From: CAYZEZ01 sp964477295
GTDB lineage: Bacteria; Bacteroidota; Bacteroidia; Bacteroidales; SM23-62
Length of the DNA: 9,018 nucleotides
NCBI GenBank assembly: GCA_964477295.1
Contig: CAYZEZ010000205.1
Span: 1-9,018, forward strand
Direction: 5' to 3'
Of this stretch, positions 1 through 6,507 are shown piece by piece. Position 1 is the stretch's first letter; every line of letters begins with the position of its first letter. A model generated the notes under the pieces. That model had not been told where the DNA came from. It did not search any database and was given only the letters and a program-made list of their open reading frames with translations. Both the position numbers and the translations under genes were made by a program.

Positions 1-2
1 TT

Positions 3-992
3 GCATATTTAAACCTGCCCTATTTCACCAGGCAGGATACCATCAAAAAAGAAATTTCCAATATGGCTGTTGCCATCGCGAATTTCTATGTGCTTCTGAT
101 CACACTGAGTGTCTTACTGGCCGTTTTCTTTTCCAACAAAATTACGCAGCCTTTACGAATGATCCAGAACAAGATCAGTTCATTCACCCTGGATAAGACA
201 AATGAGCGGATTCAATACGAAGGCAAAGATGAGATTGGCAGCCTGGTAAGTGAATATAATCATATGGTGGATGAGGTGGCCAGGAGTGCCGGATTGCTCG
301 CTAAATCGGAAAGGGAATCGGCGTGGCGGGAGATGGCTAAGCAAATTGCCCATGAGATTAAAAATCCACTCACCCCCATGAAATTGAATGTACAGTTCCT
401 GAAGAAAAGCTGGAAGGATAACCCTGATAAGTGGGAAGAAAACCTGGAAAAAGTTACAGCAAGGCTAATTGAACAGATAGATGAATTATCCTCGATTGCG
501 ACTGAGTTCTCCAACTTTGCACAAATGCCAAGGGCAAATAATGAAGAGGTTGATCTCAGAGACCGGATCCTTGATGTAATGGGTTTGTATGAGAACAATG
601 AGGATATAGATATTGAATTCTCATATAATGAGGACGAACAGGTGATTGTTTTTACAGATAAGGAACAAATTTCGCGGGTATTTATTAACCTGATAAAAAA
701 TGCCGTCCAGTCAATCCCCGATGACAGGCTGGGCCGGATTAAAATCAGCCTTGATACCGACAGTGATTATGCATGGATAAGGGTTTCTGATAACGGGAAG
801 GGAATCCAGGGCAATCTTGGAGATAAACTGTTCGAACCCAATTTTACTACCAAGTCGAGCGGCATGGGAATGGGACTGGCCATTTCGAGGCGTATCATTG
901 AGAATTCAAATGGTGAAATATCCTATGAGACAAAATTAGATAAAGGAACTACATTTATTATTAAGTTGCCGATCTATAAGATTGTGTATTAG
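3..992 (+). CDS. Sensor histidine kinase (HAMP-HisKA-HATPase), 5'-truncated by window edge
   Basis: This is the C-terminal 329 residues of a membrane-bound two-component sensor kinase. The reading frame is open to the first base, so the ATG at 63 is internal: the codons before it give AYLNLPYFTRQ, which looks like the end of an extracytoplasmic sensor domain. A transmembrane helix (about 21-45 of the partial protein) is followed by a HAMP linker (about 46-95). The HisKA H-box reads HEIKNPLTPMK with the phospho-acceptor His at about 117, a form typical of NtrY/AtoS-like kinases. The ATPase domain has its N-box at INLIKNAVQS (Asn about 233), G1 at DNGKGI (about 263), F-box LFEPNFTTK and G2 GMGMGLAI (about 287), so all catalytic motifs are intact. 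By family it autophosphorylates on His and passes phosphate to a response regulator; neither the partner nor the signal can be seen here. It ends at TAG 990-992. A spacer separates it from the downstream operon, so co-function is not implied. Confidence 0.95.
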   Translation, partial: AYLNLPYFTRQDTIKKEISNMAVAIANFYVLLITLSVLLAVFFSNKITQPLRMIQNKISSFTLDKTNERIQYEGKDEIGSLVSEYNHMVDEVARSAGLLAKSERESAWREMAKQIAHEIKNPLTPMKLNVQFLKKSWKDNPDKWEENLEKVTARLIEQIDELSSIATEFSNFAQMPRANNEEVDLRDRILDVMGLYENNEDIDIEFSYNEDEQVIVFTDKEQISRVFINLIKNAVQSIPDDRLGRIKISLDTDSDYAWIRVSDNGKGIQGNLGDKLFEPNFTTKSSGMGMGLAISRRIIENSNGEISYETKLDKGTTFIIKLPIYKIVY

Positions 993-1289
993 GTGCGAGT
1001 TACGAATTACTGGTTACGAGGTATTCAGCTTCCTGATTTTATTTTACATGAAAAAATTGGCCTGGTTCATAGTGAAACCTGTACCTGTGATAAGCACGTG
1101 GTTGCAACTGATACACTCAGGGGACCCGAAATCAATATTGCTTACAATGGAATGTTGAAAAATCCCTTCAGGCATTTCGATTTATTTCATGTATTTTCAT
1201 AGGTTAATTTATTTTGATAGTATTTTTATGTAATTTTCATATTTAGCGGTTATAATTGCGTTTAATTTAATTGTTTACAACAGAAGCCA
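993..1289. other. Intergenic spacer with AT-rich leader
   Basis: This 297-bp gap lies between the kinase stop and the large secreted protein gene. It starts with a degenerate heptamer repeat (997-1024). The middle part (about 1025-1200) has mixed composition. It contains a GTG-started open frame of 69 codons (993-1202) and a 36-codon frame starting ATG at 1048, neither resembling a known protein. The last 90 bp are strongly AT-rich, as expected of a promoter and leader. TATAATTG at 1251-1258 is one mismatch from the Bacteroidota -7 element TAnnTTTG, but no TTG sits at the right distance upstream, so I do not call a promoter. No GC-rich hairpin with a T-run, and so no clear kinase terminator, was seen. 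Confidence 0.6.
997..1024 (+). repeat. Degenerate heptamer tandem repeat (GAGTTAC-like, 4 units)
   Basis: Four consecutive 7-bp units can be read: GAGTTAC, GAATTAC, TGGTTAC, GAGGTAT. The first three share the TTAC end and the fourth is more diverged. The array begins only a few bases after the kinase stop codon. Similar GAGTTAC/GAGTTACG-type runs are, from my general recollection, seen in intergenic DNA of some Bacteroidota genomes. Whether this is a genome-wide family or a chance run cannot be decided from one copy. Confidence 0.45.
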
Positions 1290-4200
1290 TTGGTTTTATT
1301 CAGGATAAAAACCATATTTATATACCTGACCCTGGGTTGTGCATTTTTGATTTTTACCTTTAATGCAATAGCTCAGCCACAGAATAAATATGCCCGGATC
1401 ACAAAGGTTTATAACCTGGATCCTACAGATGTCGACAGTGTGGATGTGGATGATCCTTCCGAGTTTAATGTAGCAGATACAGTGCTATATATCCAGATGA
1501 AGGGGACAGAATATTATGATCCGATTAATCTTCCGGGCGGACCCGAAAGCTATTGGGGTAAAACGGTATTTGACCTGAACAATCCCGGTATTTATTGTAT
1601 ACTTCTGGTCAACAAGGTGGTGTCAAATACTATTATTTTTACAACAACACTGCGGGATGATATTGATCAACAGGACGTAGTAGGTGAAGTGGCCCAGCTT
1701 GTTAAAGTTCTGGGTGGCAGGGAAGTCTGGAATGTTAATGAAGATATGTCCTGTGATCCATGGGACCCCGTTACTGGAAAAGGTGGCGTTTTTGCCATGA
1801 TAGCCAGCCGGAAGATACTCCTGAATGCCGATATAGATGTCACCGGAAAAGGATTCAACGGCGGAGACCCCGACTTTCCCGTTACCGACCTCTATGAAGG
1901 GGGCTGCAATAGTTCGAATACACGATACCTTTATGAGGCAGACATGGATTCAGCTGGAAGAAAGGGTGAAAGCACTGTATATGACGGCTATCCTCTCACC
2001 AGGGGAAGAGGCAGAATGGGAATTGGCGGTGGCGGAGGCAATGGAAAGTACATGGGTGGGGCAGGTGGTGCTAATTTCGGAGCTGGAGGGTCAGGAGGCC
2101 AGCAGGCTCAAAGCTGTGCACCATTGACCCTTACTGCGGAAGGAGGGCAACCTATCAATGTGTATTACTCCAATACAGGAATAAATAAGAATAGGATCTT
2201 TTTTGGCGGCGGGGGTGGTACCGGAACACAGAATCCTGACAGCAGCCGTTTTGCAACGGCTGGTGGCGACGGAGGAGGGATCATTATTTTAATTACGGAT
2301 ACGTTACAAGCCACTGGCGGAACCAGGTTTTTACGTGCCGATGGCGAAACCGTTTCTGATACTGCAACAGCAGGTGCCGGGGGCGGGGGCGGAGGTGGTG
2401 TGATTGTTCTGGATGTGAATACTTATGTGGGAGGTCCGGGAAGCATAAACCTTGTCGCAAATGGTGGGGACGGTGGCTGGACCAATCATCCTGAGCCCAC
2501 AGGGCCTGGTGGCTCCGGGGGAGCAGGGGTTATCTGGTATTCAGGCAGCAGTTTGCCGGGAATTGTACAAAAATCTGTGAATAACGGTCAACCGGGACAG
2601 CATATTACAGCCGGATTGTATGGTACAACTCCGGTGTCTGGCGTAGGGGTCACCCTCAAAAACCTCATTGTCCCTCTCAGGGGATTATTGTTCAACGTGA
2701 TGCCCGATGACCAGGATATTTGTGAATTCACTTTACCGGATCCGTTTATAGCTTCAATACCCAAAGGGGGACAAATTGACTCTTTCCGCTTCGAGTGGTT
2801 TACGAGTCCCAACCAGGTCGACTGGTCTCCGGCTCCAGGTAAAAACGATTCAGTTTATTATGTTCCGGGTGCATTAACCGATACCATCTACTTCAGAAGA
2901 ATAGTACAACTTATTAACCTGGCCGATACCATTGCAGATACAAGTGGGATCCTTACGATTAATGTGCTGCCAGGATTGATTGATAACGATATTGTTTATT
3001 CTGATACTATTTGTAAGTATAGTACCCCGGACAGAATGTTTGATCCTGCTCCAAATGTTTCAGGAGATAATAATTTAAGTGATAAATGGGAATACATATG
3101 GGAGATTAGTATAGATTCGGCAAACTGGTCTGATCCGGGTTACAGGGGACCTTTACTTAATTACGAAGCACTGGACACTACTACATATTTTCGCAGGATT
3201 GTCAGTGCATATGTTTGTATGGATACCAGCAATACACTGAAAATCACAGTCCTGGAGCCTATAGAAGGCAATATCATCATCCCGGATGATACGATCTGTG
3301 AGGATGAGGTTGCCGTCCCGCTTGTTACCGAAAATGTGGTCTCCGGAGCCATGGGTCCGGGAAGTTATGCCTACAGCTGGTACTCCAGCGAAAATGGCAC
3401 CGATTTTACGCTTACCGACAGCATTAATCCAGGGTACTCACCTGGCTTCCAGGGTGACGCGGATACCCTGTATTTCAGCAGGTGGGTTATTTCAGGGCCA
3501 GATTCAGCATGCATTGATGTGAGCAATACAACAGAAATCATTATCCATGCACACATCACCCGGAATAACATTGCCAGTGATGATACCATTTGTGCCGATG
3601 ATAAGACCCTGCGGCTAACCCAGCTGGCAGGTTCCCCGGGAGGGGGAAACCTGTCAGAATACTTTTACCGCTGGGAAATGAAGGACCAGGAAGGATCCTG
3701 GCTGACAGCCGGCGGAGTGAATGATTCTATTTACTATGATCCTGGCTACCTGGTTGATACTACTTATTTCAGGCGATGGATAACTTCCGGGGCCTGCGGG
3801 GAGGTAAGCAATGAGGTGGAAATCATCATCCAGGACTCACTCCTGAACAACCTGGTTGCCGGTAACGATACTATCTGTTATGGAGCCATTCCGGCCCTGA
3901 TCCTGGATCAGCCACCGGATGTAACAGGTGGTGACCTTCTAAATTACGCCTACTGGTGGGAAGGAAGGTCCGATATGGAAAATTGGGATGTGGTTGCCGG
4001 TGAAACCGGAAAAGATCTTTCACTCCCGGCATTATTCGACACCACTTATTACAGGAGAGTGGTCAAATCAGGAAAATGCATCCATCACAGCGATTCCATC
4101 GAAATTATTGTCCAGGAACTTATTGGTAATAATCTGATTACCAATGGAGCACAGGATGAAACCTGCTATGATTCCATCCTGTCACTGATCGGAACAACCT

Positions 4201-5588
4201 TCCTGACCGGCGGGGACAGGGTAACCTATCAGTTTATATGGGAAAAGAGTACAGATGACTTGACATGGTCGGCGGTGGCAGGGGACAGCGCTGCAACTCA
4301 CCATACCACCGGTACACTGTATTCACCCGGGTATTATCGACGGGTGGCTTACTCCGGTGCCTGTAAAGATACCACACCGTCCACCCATGTACTGATCAAT
4401 CCGAGACCGTCCGGAGCGTTGTTCACCGATATATTGGATCCGGCCTGTTACGACATTAACGGCGATCCTGTTGAAGTAACTGTTCCGGTTACCTTTGATT
4501 ATGGTTCTTATCCTTTTACGATTATCTATACCGATGGCATCAATCCAAACGATACAGCCATCGTAACCCCGGGTAGTATGGATCAGTTTGTTCATTCTGT
4601 TACAACCCGGGACTCTTCTGTATTTAAAATAGAAATGGTTAAGGTGACAGATGGTAAGGGTTGTAATGCATATTCCGACAGCATTCCGGGCGCACTTGAA
4701 ATATCTTTATACCGTCTGCCCATCACTGTAATTGATAATGATCAGGATACTGTTAAACTGTGTTCTGACTATCATACAGTGGTTGCTTTGCCGGACATAG
4801 GGACCGGTCACTGGGAACAGGCCAGGGGAGACGACAGGTTGATTATACAATCACCCGGCCAGGCGCAATCTCAGATTAGCACTACCTTCGATCTACAGGA
4901 TAGCCAATATTATATGTTGTATTGGGTGGAGCAAAACTGGCCTGTATCCGCCACTGCCTGCATGAGCAAAGACTCAATCGGGATCATTTTTTATGAGGAG
5001 CCTGAACCGGCTAATGCCGGGGGATCAGATGAATTTGCAGAGTATGATTCTGTTATTTATTTTGCAGACTATATGAATTTGTTTGCCTATGAACCTACAG
5101 CCGGTAAAGGCCTGTGGACGTTATTGAGCGGATCGGCTGTCATTGAAAATGATACCTTATATAATTCATATATTGATCTGGGGGACCAGAACCTGGATGA
5201 AGATGTGGAATTCTTGCTGAACTGGAAAATCACCAAGGGAGTTTGTCCTGTCACGGAAGATGAATTGTTCATGATCAGGAAGGATTTGAAGATTTATGAA
5301 GGTTTCAGTCCTGATGGGAATAATATCAATGATTATTTTATAATAGAGGGGCTTGATTATACCGATACGTATGACCTGAAGATCTATACCCGGACAGGGA
5401 ATATGATCTATCGAGTATCAAAAGGACTTGGCGAAGAGGGAGAACCACAGGGATTGATATGGGATGGTAATTATACGGGAGGAAGACCGGTTGAAAATGG
5501 CATTTATTATTACACACTTGAAGTGACAAAGGGACAAGCAACATATCTTTATAAAAATTTCATTATTATAACAAGGGCAAGGAATTGA
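1290..5588 (+). CDS. Giant secreted T9SS type-B CTD protein, adhesin-like (glycine-rich domain plus ~96-residue modules)
   Basis: This 1432-residue protein is predicted to be exported by Sec and then carried across the outer membrane by the type IX system. It has a signal peptide (1-29, cleavage after FNAIA before QPQ), an N-terminal domain (about 30-160), a glycine-rich region (about 165-463), six modules of about 96 residues (about 465-1048), a related module around 1049-1145, and two GTGxW/GKGLW-type modules (about 1150-1335). It ends in a type-B sorting domain (about 1335-1432) starting EGFSPDGNNINDYF and containing WDGNYTGGRPVENGIYYYTL, the gliding-motility CTD signature (CHU_C/TIGR04131-like). 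The TTG at 1290 is chosen because the frame is closed by TAA at 1263-1265, no ATG occurs before about residue 70, and only this start gives a complete signal peptide; a weak AGAAG lies at 1282-1286. The PorP/SprF gene directly after it fits a cargo/partner pair. An adhesin or surface-filament role is inferred from architecture; no enzymatic domain is seen. Confidence 0.92.
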   Translation: MVLFRIKTIFIYLTLGCAFLIFTFNAIAQPQNKYARITKVYNLDPTDVDSVDVDDPSEFNVADTVLYIQMKGTEYYDPINLPGGPESYWGKTVFDLNNPGIYCILLVNKVVSNTIIFTTTLRDDIDQQDVVGEVAQLVKVLGGREVWNVNEDMSCDPWDPVTGKGGVFAMIASRKILLNADIDVTGKGFNGGDPDFPVTDLYEGGCNSSNTRYLYEADMDSAGRKGESTVYDGYPLTRGRGRMGIGGGGGNGKYMGGAGGANFGAGGSGGQQAQSCAPLTLTAEGGQPINVYYSNTGINKNRIFFGGGGGTGTQNPDSSRFATAGGDGGGIIILITDTLQATGGTRFLRADGETVSDTATAGAGGGGGGGVIVLDVNTYVGGPGSINLVANGGDGGWTNHPEPTGPGGSGGAGVIWYSGSSLPGIVQKSVNNGQPGQHITAGLYGTTPVSGVGVTLKNLIVPLRGLLFNVMPDDQDICEFTLPDPFIASIPKGGQIDSFRFEWFTSPNQVDWSPAPGKNDSVYYVPGALTDTIYFRRIVQLINLADTIADTSGILTINVLPGLIDNDIVYSDTICKYSTPDRMFDPAPNVSGDNNLSDKWEYIWEISIDSANWSDPGYRGPLLNYEALDTTTYFRRIVSAYVCMDTSNTLKITVLEPIEGNIIIPDDTICEDEVAVPLVTENVVSGAMGPGSYAYSWYSSENGTDFTLTDSINPGYSPGFQGDADTLYFSRWVISGPDSACIDVSNTTEIIIHAHITRNNIASDDTICADDKTLRLTQLAGSPGGGNLSEYFYRWEMKDQEGSWLTAGGVNDSIYYDPGYLVDTTYFRRWITSGACGEVSNEVEIIIQDSLLNNLVAGNDTICYGAIPALILDQPPDVTGGDLLNYAYWWEGRSDMENWDVVAGETGKDLSLPALFDTTYYRRVVKSGKCIHHSDSIEIIVQELIGNNLITNGAQDETCYDSILSLIGTTFLTGGDRVTYQFIWEKSTDDLTWSAVAGDSAATHHTTGTLYSPGYYRRVAYSGACKDTTPSTHVLINPRPSGALFTDILDPACYDINGDPVEVTVPVTFDYGSYPFTIIYTDGINPNDTAIVTPGSMDQFVHSVTTRDSSVFKIEMVKVTDGKGCNAYSDSIPGALEISLYRLPITVIDNDQDTVKLCSDYHTVVALPDIGTGHWEQARGDDRLIIQSPGQAQSQISTTFDLQDSQYYMLYWVEQNWPVSATACMSKDSIGIIFYEEPEPANAGGSDEFAEYDSVIYFADYMNLFAYEPTAGKGLWTLLSGSAVIENDTLYNSYIDLGDQNLDEDVEFLLNWKITKGVCPVTEDELFMIRKDLKIYEGFSPDGNNINDYFIIEGLDYTDTYDLKIYTRTGNMIYRVSKGLGEEGEPQGLIWDGNYTGGRPVENGIYYYTLEVTKGQATYLYKNFIIITRARN
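1782..2678 (+). other. Glycine-rich domain within the giant secreted protein
   Basis: Residues about 165-463 are rich in glycine, with pure glycine runs at 246-250, 306-310 and 364-370, plus many GGxGG clusters. Between the runs lie short hydrophobic strands with a repeating look: KILLNADIDVTGKG, GIIILITDTLQATGG, GVIVLDVNTYVGG and GAGVIWYSG. This alternation suggests stacked strands joined or covered by polyglycine segments. It resembles in style the Gly-rich domain family (PF12810-like, known from the ALK/LTK receptors), but that link is only an inference. Glycine codons are mixed (ggc, ggt, gga, ggg), so the runs are not a simple DNA microsatellite. Confidence 0.6.
2682..4433 (+). repeat. 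Six protein-level tandem modules (~96 residues) in the giant secreted protein
   Basis: Each module opens with a (D)DTIC-like motif and closes with a YFRR-like strand. The first cysteine falls at residues 478, 575, 670, 768, 863, 959, and again at 1053 in the following related segment, a spacing of 94-98 residues. Opening motifs are DDQDIC, SDTIC, DDTIC, DDTIC, NDTIC and DETC. Closing motifs are IYFRRIV, TYFRRIV, LYFSRWV, TYFRRWI, TYYRRVV and YYRRVA. A central aromatic pair (YxW or FxW, as in YIWE, YSWY, YRWE, YWWE, FIWE) is also kept. Modules 2-6 have a second cysteine shortly after YFRR (YVC, SAC, GAC, GKC, GAC) that could pair with the first; module 1 lacks it. The DNA of the modules is diverged, so this is an old duplication. 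The fold is likely an Ig-like beta sandwich (inference). Confidence 0.85.
5292..5585 (+). other. Type-B C-terminal sorting domain (T9SS CTD)
   Basis: The last ~98 residues of the giant protein carry the hallmark elements of the gliding-motility-associated CTD: GFSPDGNNINDYF at about 1338, then the strand YDLKIYTRTGNMIYRV, then WDGN with GGRPVENGIYYYTLEV, and finally a YKNFIIITR-like last strand. In this family the domain is recognised by the T9SS translocon and, unlike type-A CTDs, commonly needs a PorP/SprF partner. That partner gene begins inside the stop codon of this one. Confidence 0.92.
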
Positions 5589-6505
5589 GAAAGGTAGCTA
5601 TCATATTGTTACTTGTATCTATGGCACTGCCTGGAATGGCACAGAACAATTCAATTTTTCTTCCATTTAACCAGTACATGTTCAATACAATGCTGTATAA
5701 TCCTGCATATGCCGGAACCAAGGAATCTTTTTCCATGGAAGCCATATACAGAAAGCAATGGATTAGTATGAAAGGAACCCCGGAGATGGCAGCTTTTACG
5801 GCCCATTCCCCTTTAAAAAACAGTCCAATCGCACTTGGTTTTCAGGTCGACAACCTTTCTGCCGGCAAGGGAGCAGAAAGAAGCAACAACATTTTTGCCT
5901 ATTATAGTCATCGTCTCGATGTGGGAATAGGGAAACTAAGGTTGGGATTAAGGACAGGTGTCAATATCATCAGCAAGAACCTGTCGGGTGTTGACCGAAA
6001 ATACTTTGAAGATCCGGCATTTTCCGATGAGACTTTTATAATGCCCAATTTCGGTGTTGGCGCCTACTATTACACCAATGTTTTTTACCTGGGTCTTTCG
6101 GTGCCTTACCTGTTAAGTGTTAATGATACCAAAAGAGGCATTACGCACGATTTCAAACGGTATAATTTTACAGGAACCGGAGGAGTTTTGCTGGCATTCA
6201 ATGAGGATTTTAAAATTAAACCCAGCGGATATGTTCAATATACAATTGATAATCCATTACTGTATATCGTCAGTTCAAGCTTTATTTTTGTAAACGATAT
6301 GTTCTGGGTAACCGGATCATATAAGTCTTCCGGCGAGGTGGTTGGAATACTTGAATTTCAGATCACCAAGCAGATCAGATTTGGTTATTCTTATGATTTC
6401 CCGGTAGGTAACATGAAAGGATTCATGAGCGGATCGCATGAATTTCTTATGAGATATGATTTCAGTTATGTAGTCAGGGCACAAAACCCGGGTTATTTCT
6501 GGTAA
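5585..6505 (+). CDS. PorP/SprF family type IX secretion system outer-membrane protein
   Basis: This is a 306-residue outer-membrane beta-barrel of the PorP/SprF family (TIGR03519-like), the usual length for the family. It has a signal peptide (1-19, cleavage after GMA before QNN). The diagnostic N-terminal block is present: FNQYMFNTMLYNPAYAG at about 28-44, then YRKQW at 55-59 followed by GTP. Alternating strands with aromatic ends run to a terminal RYDFSYVVR segment. The TTG start at 5585 overlaps the upstream TGA as TTGA; AAGGG at 5573-5577 sits 7 nt before it, and the first in-frame ATG (5621) would destroy the signal peptide. By family knowledge, SprF-like proteins are needed for secretion or surface attachment of a neighbouring type-B CTD cargo, here the giant protein. 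The overlap suggests translational coupling. Which of the many family paralogs this matches cannot be told. Confidence 0.95.
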   Translation: MRKVAIILLLVSMALPGMAQNNSIFLPFNQYMFNTMLYNPAYAGTKESFSMEAIYRKQWISMKGTPEMAAFTAHSPLKNSPIALGFQVDNLSAGKGAERSNNIFAYYSHRLDVGIGKLRLGLRTGVNIISKNLSGVDRKYFEDPAFSDETFIMPNFGVGAYYYTNVFYLGLSVPYLLSVNDTKRGITHDFKRYNFTGTGGVLLAFNEDFKIKPSGYVQYTIDNPLLYIVSSSFIFVNDMFWVTGSYKSSGEVVGILEFQITKQIRFGYSYDFPVGNMKGFMSGSHEFLMRYDFSYVVRAQNPGYFW

Positions 6506-6507
6506 TT

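Noticed and set aside
63..65. ATG at 63 as the true start of the histidine kinase
   Set aside because: The frame is open to base 3 and the upstream residues (AYLNLPYF...) look like a conserved sensor-domain end, so the gene starts before the window.
260..598. Minus-strand open frame inside the kinase gene, and similar minus-strand frames inside the large genes
   Set aside because: They lie opposite strongly supported coding sequence with intact domains and show no domain of their own; they are shadow frames.
993..1202. Open frame of 69 codons starting with GTG directly after the kinase stop
   Set aside because: It begins within the heptamer repeat, has no plausible ribosome site, matches no protein I recognise, and its composition is not distinctive. 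It is most likely chance.
1251..1258. TATAATTG as the promoter of the three-gene unit
   Set aside because: It is one mismatch from TAnnTTTG but has no TTG at the needed distance upstream; left as a possibility only.
2025..2399. Glycine-coding runs as a DNA microsatellite or phase-variable tract
   Set aside because: Codons are mixed and no long mononucleotide or perfect short repeat is present, so slippage is not a good explanation.
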